Below are positions 18,130-27,958 of a stretch of DNA of 40,516 nucleotides, piece after piece (position 1 is the stretch's first letter; each line of letters starts with the position of its first letter). Source of the DNA: Deltaproteobacteria bacterium (lineage in GTDB: Bacteria > Desulfobacterota > Desulfobacteria > Desulfobacterales > G020354645). Below the pieces are notes generated by a model. That model ran no database searches. It had not been told where the DNA came from and was given only the letters and a program-made list of their open reading frames with translations. A program made the translations under genes and the position numbers. The stretch spans positions 1,264,671 to 1,305,186 of the forward strand of contig CP070652.1 in assembly GCA_020354645.1 (NCBI GenBank), given 5' to 3'.

Positions 18130-19044
18130 TTAATACCCAAATTTTTTCAAGGCTTTGGTATCCTTACGCCAATTTTTTTGCACTCTGACAAAAAGTTTTA
18201 AAAAGACCTGGGTACCTACCATCCGTTCAATTTCTTTTCTGGACGCCTCACCGATTTTCTTTAGTTTGTTTGCTTTTTTGCCAATCACAATACCTTTTTG
18301 AGAATCGCGTTCAAGATGTATCGTCGCATGAATCCTTACGAGATTGCCGGTTTTATCCTCGGAAAAAGAATCCACAGTCACAGCGGTCGCATAAGGTATC
18401 TCCTGACCTGTTAAGCGGAAAACTTTTTCGCGAATCATTTCAGCAGCAATGAAACGCTCCGGTAAATCAGTAATCGTATTGTTTGGAAAGTAAGGCGGAC
18501 CCTTCGGCAAAATCATCTCCATCGACTGAATAAGTTTCTCGATTTGGACTCCATATTTAGCTGAAATGGGAACAACTGCATCAAAGGAATACCGCTTTGA
18601 CCAAGCGTCTATAATCGAAAGTAATCTTGGCTTCTCAATCAGATCTATTTTATTCAATGCCAGAATAACCGGACGTTTATGCTCCTCTATTTTTTTTACT
18701 ATAAAATCTTCTGAACGGGGATCTGGATGGGCAATATCTAAAATGACCACCACGAGATCGACATTGCCCAAGGTTGAAAGCGCAACCTCCACAATCCTTA
18801 CATTTAAAAGATCCTTGGTGCGATGCACCCCTGGCGTATCGATAAATACAAGCTGCGCAAATTGCCGGTGGACAACGCCAATAATTTTGTTCCGGGTGGT
18901 CTGCGGCTTTTTGGATGTGATCGAAACTTTCTGTCCCAGCATTCGATTTAAAAGCGTGGATTTTCCCGCATTCGGTGGGCCCACAATAGAAACAAAACCG
19001 GATTTGAAGTCGGCGCGGGATTTATCGGGTGAAATTCTGTTCAT
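18130..19044 (-). CDS. era: GTPase Era
   Basis: A 304-residue protein. G1 GPPNAGKST is at residues 22-30, the switch region KPQTTRNKIIGV follows, then G3 DTPG and G4 NKID. The C-terminal KH domain includes GIVIGKKANKLKKIGEASR and ends VQKNWRKD. Era binds the 3' end of 16S rRNA and is needed for 30S assembly and cell-cycle progression. An 8-bp inverted repeat (19046-19053 with 19070-19077) lies directly before the ATG on the coding strand and no Shine-Dalgarno is visible, so translation may depend on coupling or on this structure. Neighbouring engB also acts in ribosome assembly. Confidence 0.97.
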   Translation of the reverse strand: MNRISPDKSRADFKSGFVSIVGPPNAGKSTLLNRMLGQKVSITSKKPQTTRNKIIGVVHRQFAQLVFIDTPGVHRTKDLLNVRIVEVALSTLGNVDLVVVILDIAHPDPRSEDFIVKKIEEHKRPVILALNKIDLIEKPRLLSIIDAWSKRYSFDAVVPISAKYGVQIEKLIQSMEMILPKGPPYFPNNTITDLPERFIAAEMIREKVFRLTGQEIPYATAVTVDSFSEDKTGNLVRIHATIHLERDSQKGIVIGKKANKLKKIGEASRKEIERMVGTQVFLKLFVRVQKNWRKDTKALKKFGY

Positions 19045-19117
19045 GGGATTTCTAATTCATTTGAACTTGAGAAATCCAGGGCTTTGAATACTAAAATCTC
19101 CCTTGGTACTGCTGATC

Positions 19118-19711
19118 TCATGTCGAAGCCGGGTTTAACAGGGCTTCGATGGCCCGCAAAACATCTTCTTTTCCTTGTCGCGATTTTGCCGAAAACATAA
19201 TGAGATCTTCTTGGTTAACAGAAAGAGCTTTGGCAATGAGATCCCGGTGGTGTTTTTGCTTGGACTTTGAAAGTTTATCTGCCTTCGTCAATACCAATAT
19301 GAACGGGATCCGGTAATGATTAAACCAGTCCAATAAATTTAGCTCATCTGCAGCGGGAGTCCGTCGGATATCAATTATCAATACCACACCATGCAGCGTG
19401 CCTCTGGTGGCAATATAAGTTTCGATCATGGGCCCCCAGCGTTTTTTAATCGAGGACGGAACTTTGGCATAACCATAACCCGGAATGTCTACAAATGTAA
19501 AATTATGGTTGATGTTAAAAAAATTGATCAGCTGAGTTCGACCCGGAGTGTCGCTTGTCTTAACCAGACGTCTCCGATTGACGAGTGTATTAATCAGAGA
19601 TGATTTCCCGGCATTGGACCGACCTGCAAAGGCAATCTCCGGTAGGATAGCCGGAGGATACTGGGAAGGTTTAGCGGCACTTTTGACAAATTCGGCGGAC
19701 TTTATAATCAT
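19118..19711 (-). CDS. engB: ribosome biogenesis GTPase EngB (YsxC/YihA)
   Basis: A 197-residue protein from ATG 19711 (MIIKSAEFVKSA); a TTG ten codons upstream at 19741 is an alternative. The GTPase motifs are FAGRSNAGKSSLIN (G1), the switch segment TPGRTQLINFF, DIPGYGYAKVP (G3) and LTKADK (G4). EngB is a small TRAFAC GTPase required for assembly of the 50S subunit. The length is typical. It lies between the aminotransferase and era on the same strand, so two ribosome-assembly GTPases are adjacent. Confidence 0.96.
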   Translation of the reverse strand: MIIKSAEFVKSAAKPSQYPPAILPEIAFAGRSNAGKSSLINTLVNRRRLVKTSDTPGRTQLINFFNINHNFTFVDIPGYGYAKVPSSIKKRWGPMIETYIATRGTLHGVVLIIDIRRTPAADELNLLDWFNHYRIPFILVLTKADKLSKSKQKHHRDLIAKALSVNQEDLIMFSAKSRQGKEDVLRAIEALLNPAST

Positions 19712-19771
19712 GTCATGATGGGCTGCGGGTTCAAGGTTCAACCTTCAATACCAAACCCGGAACTTTGAAAC

Positions 19772-20920
19772 TCAAATTTTGAACTCTTTGTTTAGATATT
19801 TCTCCAAGCGATTCAGGCCTTCTGCAATGTTTTCTATTGAATTCGCATAGGAAAATCTAAGGTAGCCCTCGCCATTTTCTCCAAAATCGATACCCGGTGC
19901 AACCCCAACACGGGCTTTTTGGAGGATATCAAAAGCGAGTTTGTACGAATCGGTGGAAAAATGGGTGGCATTTGCAAAAACATAAAAAGCGCCGGTAGGC
20001 TCCACGGTAATGCCGAAACCCATTTCCTTAAGCCTGCCAACCATGTACTTTCTACGATCATTATAGATTCTTTTCATGCGCGCAATATCATCGCCGGCTT
20101 CCTCAAGCGCAGCAATTCCCGCTTTTTGAACCATTGAGTTGGCCGAAATAAAAAAATTTTGTTGCAGCTTTTGGATAGGACGCATGAATGACTCAGGCGC
20201 AATTAAGTAACCAAGCCTAAGCCCTGTCATGGCATAGAGTTTTGAAAAACCGTTGAGAACAAAGGCCCTGTCCGTAAATTCCAAAATTGAATGTTCTACG
20301 CCTTCATAGACAAGTCCATGATAGATTTCATCTGAAATTATATAAGGGGATAATTCCGCCAAAGCTTTCATGCGGCTTTCGGACAGGAGGTTTCCAGTCG
20401 GATTGGATGGAGAATTTATTAAAATGGCCTTGGTCTTCTCGGTGATCTTATTTCCGATCATTTCAGGTCGGTACTGAAAACCGTCTTCTTCATAAACAGG
20501 CACCCGGACAATTTCACCTTCCATAAAGTGAATGAAATTGGGATAACATGCATAATGGGGATCCGAAATAACAACTTGATCATCTTTATTCAAAAGAACG
20601 GAAAATAAGAGGAACATTGCCGGTGAAGTGCCTGAAGTTATAACAATCTGTTCGGGATTCACCGAAACATCATATGTTTTAAAATAATAATCACAGATTG
20701 CCTGCCTGAGCTCAAAAAGACCGAGACTGTGGGTATAGTGGGTCTGACCTTCATCAAGCGCTCGGCAGGCGGCTGCCTTGACGCAGGACGGCGTATCAAA
20801 ATCCGGTTCTCCCACCTCCAGATGAATAACATCTATCCCTTCGCGCTCCATCTCATGGGCTTTTTCGAGCACATCCATCACAATGAAAGAAGTAATGCCA
20901 CTCAGTCGCTGCGAAATCAT
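19772..20920 (-). CDS. PLP-dependent aminotransferase (class I/II)
   Basis: A 382-residue fold-type I aminotransferase. Motifs visible are VGEPDFDTP near residue 37, ITSGTSPAMF, NSPSNPTGNLL, ISDEIYHGLVY, and the cofactor lysine in NGFSKLYAMTGLRLGY at about residue 229. This combination is typical of aspartate/aromatic or histidinol-phosphate-related class I aminotransferases. Its position directly downstream of hisI-hisG suggests amino acid biosynthesis, but substrate specificity cannot be read from the sequence; histidinol-phosphate, aspartate and alanine are all possible. Confidence 0.92.
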   Translation of the reverse strand: MISQRLSGITSFIVMDVLEKAHEMEREGIDVIHLEVGEPDFDTPSCVKAAACRALDEGQTHYTHSLGLFELRQAICDYYFKTYDVSVNPEQIVITSGTSPAMFLLFSVLLNKDDQVVISDPHYACYPNFIHFMEGEIVRVPVYEEDGFQYRPEMIGNKITEKTKAILINSPSNPTGNLLSESRMKALAELSPYIISDEIYHGLVYEGVEHSILEFTDRAFVLNGFSKLYAMTGLRLGYLIAPESFMRPIQKLQQNFFISANSMVQKAGIAALEEAGDDIARMKRIYNDRRKYMVGRLKEMGFGITVEPTGAFYVFANATHFSTDSYKLAFDILQKARVGVAPGIDFGENGEGYLRFSYANSIENIAEGLNRLEKYLNKEFKI

Positions 20921-20974
20921 ATTATGACACCTTATTGCTTTATCGGTTTATTGATCACCAACTATGAAAGAAAA

Positions 20975-21850
20975 TTAAACGACTTTATTGAGTGGATATT
21001 CTATAATCCCTTCAGCACCGTTTTTCAGAAGTTCAGGAATAAGATCTCTCACAATTTCGGAATTTACAACAGTTTCCACTGAATACCAATTTTTGTTGTA
21101 TAAATTGGCAATTGTGGGTGCATTCAAACTTGGAAGCAAAGACACCACCCTTTCCAATCGTTTTTCAGAAACATTCATTTTAAGACCAACTAACTTTTCA
21201 CCCAAGAGCGCTCCTTTAAGAAGGAGGGCGATCTGTTCAATTTTATCTTTTATAACAGGAGTTTTCCAAGCCTGATGATTCGCGATCAACTGGGTGTTGG
21301 TCCGCATCAACTCATCAATAATCCGCAGACCATGAGCTTTTAAGGTATTTCCTGTTTCTGTAACTTCCACGACTGCATCTGCAAGTCCCGATACAACCTT
21401 GGCTTCTGTAGCACCCCATGAAAATTCAACCGATACCGTGATGTTGCGTTGGCTAAAATATTTTTGGGTATATTTCACAAGCTCTGTCGCTATCTTTTTG
21501 CCCTCAAGATCCTCAATTTTTGCCACATCGGAATCATACGGAACCGCCACAACCCAGCGCGCTGGCCGTGAACTCACTTTTGAATAAACGAGGTCCGCAA
21601 CGACATGCACATTCTTACCGTTTTCGGCGATCCAATCCATACCGGTCAGACCCGCATCAAGCGTTCCATTCTCAACGTAGCGGGACATTTCTTGAGCCCT
21701 GCATATGGCACATTCAATGGTTTCATCATTAATTTCAGGAAAATAACTTCTCCCATTGACATTGATCTTCCATCCAGAGCGTTTGAATAACGCTATGGTC
21801 GCACTTTGAAGACTCCCTTTGGGAATTCCCAGCTTTAAGGGATTGTTCAT
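20975..21850 (-). CDS. hisG: ATP phosphoribosyltransferase, long form
   Basis: A 291-residue HisG of the long, self-sufficient type. The catalytic part (about 1-215) contains [16 protein letters not shown] at the start, [11 protein letters not shown] and the phosphoribosyl-binding [16 protein letters not shown]. The C-terminal 75 residues ([21 protein letters not shown]...) form the ACT-like regulatory domain that binds histidine, so no HisZ partner is needed. It catalyses the first, feedback-inhibited step of histidine synthesis. The start overlaps the hisI stop by four bases (ATGA). Confidence 0.97.
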   Translation of the reverse strand: MNNPLKLGIPKGSLQSATIALFKRSGWKINVNGRSYFPEINDETIECAICRAQEMSRYVENGTLDAGLTGMDWIAENGKNVHVVADLVYSKVSSRPARWVVAVPYDSDVAKIEDLEGKKIATELVKYTQKYFSQRNITVSVEFSWGATEAKVVSGLADAVVEVTETGNTLKAHGLRIIDELMRTNTQLIANHQAWKTPVIKDKIEQIALLLKGALLGEKLVGLKMNVSEKRLERVVSLLPSLNAPTIANLYNKNWYSVETVVNSEIVRDLIPELLKNGAEGIIEYPLNKVV

Positions 21851-22224
21851 GTATTATACACCTCCTTCGGGTCAAAGACGGTCTCTCCGATTATCCGTAC
21901 CGACCCGTTTTCAACTTTTTTGAAAAAACAGCTTCGGTAACCGGTGTGGCAGGCAGCACCACCCCGTTGTTCGACTTTTAATAGAACGGTATCATCGTCA
22001 CAATCGATCCATATTTCTTTGATATGCTGTGCATTTCCCGAAATTTCACCTTTAATCCATATTTTTTGCCGGTTTCGGCTAAAATAAGTCGCTTTTCCGG
22101 TACTAAGGGTTAGTCCCCAGGCTTCCTTATTCATATAAGCAAGCATTAATACTTCTCCTGATTTAAAATCCTGGACAATGGCAGGTATCAACCCTCCTGT
22201 TTTTTCAAAATCGATATGCGGCAT
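21847..22224 (-). CDS. hisI: phosphoribosyl-AMP cyclohydrolase
   Basis: A 125-residue protein covering only the cyclohydrolase (HisI) domain, without the HisE pyrophosphatase fusion. Motifs are [45 protein letters not shown], which holds the metal-binding Asp cluster, and [14 protein letters not shown] with the zinc cysteines. It opens the purine ring of phosphoribosyl-AMP in histidine synthesis. It is the first gene of the minus-strand run; the other his genes are not in this window. Confidence 0.97.
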   Translation of the reverse strand: MPHIDFEKTGGLIPAIVQDFKSGEVLMLAYMNKEAWGLTLSTGKATYFSRNRQKIWIKGEISGNAQHIKEIWIDCDDDTVLLKVEQRGGAACHTGYRSCFFKKVENGSVRIIGETVFDPKEVYNT

Positions 22225-22445
22225 AAGCTTTACCTATATAATTGGATTCGTTTGATCTTGGAGCACATGGGAGTGCCAAATTTTTCCAATAAAAAGTGAT
22301 GGATAACTATATCACACAATAATGTCAATTTCTTTTTTCATGTAGCTATACCGGCTTGCTTAAAAATTCGAAATTTGATATTAAGTACCGCTGTCACGAT
22401 AAACCTCAGCAACCGACCAAAGAATTATCCAGGAGCAAAGAAATC

Positions 22446-24854
22446 ATGCCGAAACCAAAAAGTACCTCCGAAATACTAAAAAAGCGCGCCAGAAAAGAGA
22501 AAGGCGGCTTCGGGCGGTTTATTACCCGCTTTGCTATCTGGGGTACCTGTTTTATCGTTGTATCCGGTGTGCTTGGAATATTGGGTGCCTATTTCTTTTT
22601 GAGCCAAGATTTACCTAAAATTTCTTCTTTAACCGATTACCATCCGGCTGTCATTACAACGGTATATTCTGATGACCTAAAAAAAATCGCTGAATTTTAT
22701 AAGGAACGCCGCAAGGTAATTCCGTTGTCCGAAATGCCTCAGATGCTTATCGAAGCATTTGTGGCGGCGGAAGACGCTAGATTTTATAAACACAGAGGAG
22801 TTGATCTGCTGAGTATTATTCGCGCCTTTTTTAAAAATATTGAAGCAGGAGCAATTGTTCAGGGTGGCAGCACAATCACTCAGCAAGTAACGAAATCGTT
22901 TTTTTTGACACCCGAAAAAAGCTATACGCGCAAACTTAGAGAGGCCATTTTAGCCTATCGCATTGATAAAGCATTTAATAAGGAAGAAATACTCTATTTG
23001 TATCTCAATCAGATTTATCTGGGGCACGGTGCCTATGGTGTTGAGGCGGCCGCCGAAAATTACTTCGCAAAATCAGCAAGGAGTTTAAATCTGGCTGAAT
23101 GTGCCATGCTGGCCGGATTGCCGCAGGCACCCAGCAGGTATTCCCCCTTCCGACATCCCGAAAAAGCCAAACAACGTCAAATCTATGTTTTAAATCGAAT
23201 GGTTGCGGAGGACTATATCACCAACATTCAAGCCACTGAAGCGATTAATACGCTCTTAGATATCAAACCCCGACGGAACTTGTACCTGGAGGGGGTCCCG
23301 TTTTTTACCGAGCATATCCGACGCTATATCGAGTAAGAATATGGATCTAATGCTCTGTATACCGAAGGACTAAAAGTATATACGACCGTTAATGTAGGAT
23401 CGCAAAAGGCGGCTCGGGAAGAAATAGAAAAAGGGTTGAGAGCCTTGGACAAGCGTCAAGGTTACCGTGGCCCACTGAAACATCTAGCGCCGGAAGATAT
23501 CGAAACATTTTCAAAAGAGCTGCAGGCCGAACTCGATAAAGAGCCGCTAATAGAGGAAATGATCACCAGTGGGGTGGTAATAAAGGTTGATGACAAGCTC
23601 AAAGCGGTCACTGTTCGCATGGGCAACTCTCAGGGTATTATTGAGATTGCGGACATGGGATGGGCAAGAAAACCTGATCCAGAAGTCTCTTACCGTGAAG
23701 ACGCTGTGAAGCATCCCGGAAAGGTGCTCAGCGTGGGCGATGTGATATTCGTTAGATTAAAGGGCAAAAAAGAAAATACGGCAAATTTATGGGCTCTTGC
23801 TCTGGAACAAGTGCCAAAGGCGCAAGCTGCCTTACTGTGTATCGAAGCCGAAACCGGCCGTGTCATGACTATGGTTGGCGGACGTGATTTCAGAGAGACT
23901 CAGTTTAACAGGGCCATCCAATCCCGAAGACAGCCCGGATCAGCCTTTAAACCGATCGTATACGCGGCGGCGATTGACATGGGATATACACCGGCAACCA
24001 TCATCATCGATTCGCCAATAGTATTCCAGGATGAAGAAATGGACTTCAAATGGAAGCCCAAAAACTACGGCGAAAAATTTTATGGCCCCACCCGTTTCCG
24101 CACGGCACTTGAAAAATCCCGCAACGTGATAACCATAAAGATTCTGCAGGACATCGGCGTTGATTATGTAATTGATTACGCCAAGCAACTGGGTATTGAT
24201 TCGAACCTGAACAGAGATCTTTCAATTGCTTTGGGTTCTTCGGGGATATCTCTGCTTGAACTCGTACGGGCCTATTCGGTTTTTGCCAATGGCGGCTATC
24301 TGATTGAACCGTGCTTTTTTACCAAAATCGCTGATCGGGACGATAATGTGATCGAGGAATGTATACCGGAGGGTAAAAAAGTTGTCGAAAAAGATACGGC
24401 CTACATCATGACCCATTTGCTTGAAGGCGTGGTCCAAAACGGCACCGGCTGGAGAGCCAAAGCATTGAACCGGCCGACGGCAGGCAAAACCGGCACCACC
24501 AACGATCTATTTGACGCCTGGTTTGTGGGATACACACCCCGCTATATCACCGGAGTATGGGTCGGATTTGATGAAGAAAGTTCACTGGGCGTGCATGAAA
24601 CCGGATCCCGGGCCGCCAGCCCCATATGGGTCGGTTTTATGAAGCGTATGCTGGCAGATAAACCCGTTCGGATTTTTCAAGAACCGGAGGGTGTTGTGTT
24701 CGTTCAAATCGACGCTGAGACCGGACTTCTTCCCATACCCGAGTCCAAAGAAATCATCTTTGAGTGTTTCAAGGAAGGTACCGCACCCGCTGAATATACC
24801 AAAAGGCCGGATTCGATTACAGAACCGGAAGAATTCTTTAAAACTGATATGTAG
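22446..24854 (+). CDS. class A penicillin-binding protein (PBP1A type), interrupted by an in-frame TAA
   Basis: One frame of about 802 codons from ATG 22446 (MPKPKSTSEI, AGGAG 10 bp upstream), broken by TAA at 23334-23336 (codon 297). Before the stop: one membrane helix (about residues 27-52) and the GT51 glycosyltransferase domain with EDARFYKHRGVD and QGGSTITQQVTKSFFL. The frame resumes at once with EYGSNALYTEGLKVYTTV, then an OB-like insert and the transpeptidase with RQPGSAFKP (SxxK Ser), SRN and KTGTT. It polymerises and cross-links peptidoglycan in the periplasm. Relatives usually have Glu, Lys or Gln at the stop position (YIEEKYG). Both catalytic halves look intact, so an error or a very recent mutation is more likely than old decay. 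The frame is also open upstream to TTG 22356. Confidence 0.9.
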
Positions 24855-25091
24855 CTTTAATGCACCTTGCGGGATTTCTGATAACAACAACTGAAAATGG
24901 GATAGCTGTTCAGAAACTAAGGAAATTATACCATTCGGAGGACTCAAAATTAATCAAATTGACTTTTTATTATCAGCCGCTTACGTCGAAATAGACGGTA
25001 CCCAATTAGCCCTTCCGCACTGATCCGGATTACGATCCGAGATTTTATGACTCCCCAATATAACATAGTGAAATACAGATTATAAACCAGG

Positions 25092-25340
25092 CGAGCCACG
25101 ATTGCCAAAGCCAACATGTGGAAAACCGCTTTTTCCTCTTTTAAATTTGCCAAATTCTTGTACCTGGGACCGATTTTGTTCGGCTATGTTCCTGGATTTT
25201 TAGTGAACGGTAGCTCCTGGGATATCGTCAAGGCATTTGTGCTTATTTTCTTGGGCACCTACGTCTGCTCCTGGTTTTTAAGCGGCATCTGGATTAAGCA
25301 ATTGAAAGGAGTTATAAAAAGTGAAGCTACCGGAAATTAA
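25092..25340 (+). pseudogene. TRAP transporter large permease, C-terminal remnant
   Basis: About 80 residues that match only the end of DctM-type or fused TRAP permeases. The segment ATIAKANMWKTAFSSFKFAK is followed by two hydrophobic helices (FLYLGPILFGYVPGFLV; AFVLIFLGTYVCSWFLSG). A TAA at 25083-25085 closes the frame just upstream, and nothing permease-like is found before it, so several hundred residues and the partner genes are missing. TRAP permeases drive Na+-coupled uptake of organic acids. The end overlaps the start of a uspA gene, which is the normal order in TRAP operons with a TeaD-like partner. Confidence 0.7.
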
Positions 25341-25859
25341 CGTCAAACAAATACTGTATGCCAAAGACCTTTCCGAAAATGCACGCTATGCGTTTGCGTA
25401 TGCCGTAAGCCTTGCCAATTTCTATGGTGCCGGGCTCTCACGCTGCTGCATGTTTTGCCGGAAGTTCCGGATTCGTTGGATGCCAGTGTTGAAGGGTACA
25501 TCAGTGCAGACCGGAGGAAAGAAATTCAGCAGCACCACTATAGTGAGGCCAGAGAAACCCTTACCCGGAAAAGAAAAGAGCACGTGGCCATCAAAGAAGT
25601 CCTGGATCAATTTTGTGAGGATGTCAGGTCAGGTGCCAAAGCCGCCTCTTTTGAAACAGACGATATTGTTGTTGTCTGGGGAAATCCGGTGGAACAAATT
25701 CTTTCACACGCCGACGAAAAAAACTGTGATCTTATTGTCATGGGAACTCATGGAAGGGGATCACTTGCGGACGCAATGATCGGACGCACCGCCCGCCGGG
25801 TGGTGCGTCGATCCAAAAAGCCGGTCTTGGTGGTACGGTTGCCGGAAGAAGAGGACTGA
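25321..25859 (+). pseudogene. universal stress protein UspA family, frameshifted
   Basis: GTG 25321 begins KLPEINVKQILYAKDLSENARYAFAYAVSLA, a normal UspA N terminus. At 25435-25439 the sequence CTCTC breaks the frame. Removing one TC pair, or adding one base, restores GAGL-TLLHVLPEVPDSLD and continues in frame to 25859, including DLIVMGTHGRGSLADAMIG, close to the ATP-binding loop, and the final strand KKPVLVVRL. The damage is a single slip in a dinucleotide repeat, so it could be an error or a real mutation. The family binds ATP or acts in stress and transporter control. It follows the truncated TRAP permease, so loss of the operon is plausible. Confidence 0.8.
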
Positions 25860-25911
25860 CGGGGTCGCTTTTGTCGGTAAACACCCCCCTGTGGGCCATA
25901 AATATAGCTAC

Positions 25912-27045
25912 TTATTCTATGCTTAACTTATCCTCCCCCATTGAAGAATCGGGTATGATTTTCAGATGACGAATTTTAAAGCGTTTTTTTAAAAAATCGA
26001 TATTACCATTCTTCAAACCCTTTATTTTCGACAGACTGCGTGGATGCACGTTAATGCTTACTATATCATCAGTTGAAATGCGAGCGTCGATAGCAGATAT
26101 AGCCATATCAAGAAATATTTTTGAGTGTACCAGATGCCCAAAAGCAGGGTGATATGGACCTGCCATGATCGTCGCGCCTTTATCGAAGTCCTCTGATGCT
26201 TGCAGTCCCATGCGAATCACCGGAATATTCTTTGCTCTAAAATACAAAAAAAGATTCTTTACAAGGCTGACACAAGATTCCAGCGACATTGGAAGATATT
26301 TACCTTTTTGGTACCATTTTGCCAGAAGGCTGTTCTTTAATACCACAGTGGGGTAAATTCTGACAAAATCAGGTTGCAGATTAGAAATTTTTACCACCGT
26401 GGCGTGCGCTGTTTCATCGCTATCCCCGGGCAGGCCGACCATCATCTGAAGACCGATTCTATAGTTATGCTGCTTGAGTAACGCCACCGCTACTTTTGTG
26501 TCGGCAGATGTATGCCCGCGCATTACCAGATCCAACACGTGATCATCCATCGACTGCACTCCGAGCTCGATTGTCGAAACCGGATAGGGTTTGATCATCT
26601 CGAGTCGCCTGTAATCTATGGTATCCGGCCGGGTGCAAAACCTGATACCGTCCGCTTGCCCGGCCTGAACAAACGTGGCGGCTTCGGATAATAAAGCCTT
26701 TATATAATCCATTTTTAATCCCAGAAAATTGCCGCCGAAAAATGCGATCTCCACCAAATTCCTGAGATTCCCCCTGTATTTCAGGAATTCGACGATCTGC
26801 GAACGAATCGCCGAGGGGGAAGGATTTTTTCTGCTGGTGCCCGTAATTGCGCGTTGATTACAAAATACACACTGATGGGGGCATCCCGAATGGGGTAAAA
26901 AGATAGGAATGATAAACGGACGGCGATTGGTTGCTGGATACTGCATTTTTGACATTGGGTATTGGTTGCCGAATGTCGGACGGCCGGCATCGGTCCGCAT
27001 TGCATAAAAATTATTCTGTCCGGACACTGATTTTATTCGGATCAA
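25912..27045 (-). CDS. radical SAM protein, Elp3-like (bacterial)
   Basis: A 377-residue radical SAM protein. The cluster motif CPHQCVFC (C-x3-C-x2-C) follows the strand FIIPIFLPHSG near residue 53. AFFGGNFLGL and IELGVQSMDDHVLDLVMRGHT match the Elp3/HemN-like core, as does GLQMMVGLPGDSDETA. A radical SAM C-terminal extension is present; no GNAT domain is fused. Function is unknown in bacteria; tRNA-related chemistry is one suggestion for the family. The start is doubtful: TTG 27045 has no ribosome-binding site and a Met at 26946 begins just before the conserved core. The gene follows rnc on the same strand. Confidence 0.85.
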   Translation of the reverse strand: MIRIKSVSGQNNFYAMRTDAGRPTFGNQYPMSKMQYPATNRRPFIIPIFLPHSGCPHQCVFCNQRAITGTSRKNPSPSAIRSQIVEFLKYRGNLRNLVEIAFFGGNFLGLKMDYIKALLSEAATFVQAGQADGIRFCTRPDTIDYRRLEMIKPYPVSTIELGVQSMDDHVLDLVMRGHTSADTKVAVALLKQHNYRIGLQMMVGLPGDSDETAHATVVKISNLQPDFVRIYPTVVLKNSLLAKWYQKGKYLPMSLESCVSLVKNLFLYFRAKNIPVIRMGLQASEDFDKGATIMAGPYHPAFGHLVHSKIFLDMAISAIDARISTDDIVSINVHPRSLSKIKGLKNGNIDFLKKRFKIRHLKIIPDSSMGEDKLSIE

Positions 27046-27075
27046 CTCGATAAATCCCGTATTGTGAATCCCCTC

Positions 27076-27771
27076 TCAGGTGTCTGATTTCAAAATTTCA
27101 AGCGCCTTACTGGCAGCATCTTGCTCGGCTAATTTTTTACTTTTCCCAACGCCTTCGGTTCTAAGATCCTTAACCTGCAGCTGCACAACAAATGTCTTAT
27201 CGTGGTCCGGGCCGCTTTCATCCATAACACGATACTGGGGTACCAGCCGCTGGTGTGCTTGGACGTATTCCTGCAATTGGCTTTTGTAATCGTAATAGAC
27301 CGCTGGGGTTTGGATATCTTCGAGCAACGACAAAAAATGTGTTTCTATAAATTTGTGAGCCACGTCAAAACCTCCGTCCAGATAAACAGCAGCAACCACA
27401 GCTTCGAAGGTGTTTGCCAAAATTGAGTTCTTTTCACGACCGCTGGTTTGTTCCTCTCCTCTGCCAAGCTGTATATAAGTCCCCAAATCCAACATTTGTG
27501 CAATAATCGCCAGTTGAGACTCATTCACGAGGCTGGCGCGCATCCTGGATAGCTCACCCTCCTTTAATTCGGGAAAACGTTTCATTAAAATGTGTCCCAC
27601 CACGAGGTTTAAAACAGCATCGCCAAGAAATTCGAGACGCTCATTATCCTGCATGACAGCATCGGCCTGCTCATTAACAAAGGAACTATGGCGGCAGGCT
27701 TCTTGGATAAGACGCCTATCCGTGAATTGATACTGTAGCTTTTGCATCAGTGTATGTATATCAGCAGTCAC
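27076..27771 (-). CDS. rnc: ribonuclease III
   Basis: From GTG 27771, which has AGGTG 8 bp upstream, the protein is 231 residues, the family's usual size; the frame is open to 27867, and ATG 27747 is another choice. The endonuclease domain shows HSSFVNEQ, the signature NERLEFLGDAVLNLVV with catalytic Glu/Asp, and NTFEAVVAAVYLDGG. The double-stranded RNA-binding domain covers the last 70 residues (YKSQLQEYVQ ... GVGKSKKLAEQDAASKALEIL). It cuts structured RNA in rRNA processing and regulation. It is followed by the radical SAM gene and preceded by the PHP gene on the same strand. Confidence 0.96.
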   Translation of the reverse strand: MTADIHTLMQKLQYQFTDRRLIQEACRHSSFVNEQADAVMQDNERLEFLGDAVLNLVVGHILMKRFPELKEGELSRMRASLVNESQLAIIAQMLDLGTYIQLGRGEEQTSGREKNSILANTFEAVVAAVYLDGGFDVAHKFIETHFLSLLEDIQTPAVYYDYKSQLQEYVQAHQRLVPQYRVMDESGPDHDKTFVVQLQVKDLRTEGVGKSKKLAEQDAASKALEILKSDT

Positions 27772-27958
27772 TATAGTGGCACCTAATGAAGCTCCCCACA
27801 GTCCAGCTGTGATTGTGACAGGAATTTCAGGCCAAGGCGAATAAATAAGTAATAACGATGGTGTCAAAAGTGCGGCACTTGTGAATAAACCCGGTTGTTA
27901 GAACCGCCAAGTGTCACAAACGGATGCCGTGGATGCAATATTTCTCAGAAAAAACGAA

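Noticed and set aside
3391..23336. TAA reassigned to a sense codon
   Set aside because: Several intact, correctly sized genes here (truB, rpsO, pnp, the M16 peptidase, dut) end with TAA, so general reassignment does not fit.
24950..25153. Minus-strand 67-codon frame
   Set aside because: It overlaps the TRAP remnant on the other strand and has no ribosome-binding site or recognisable motif.
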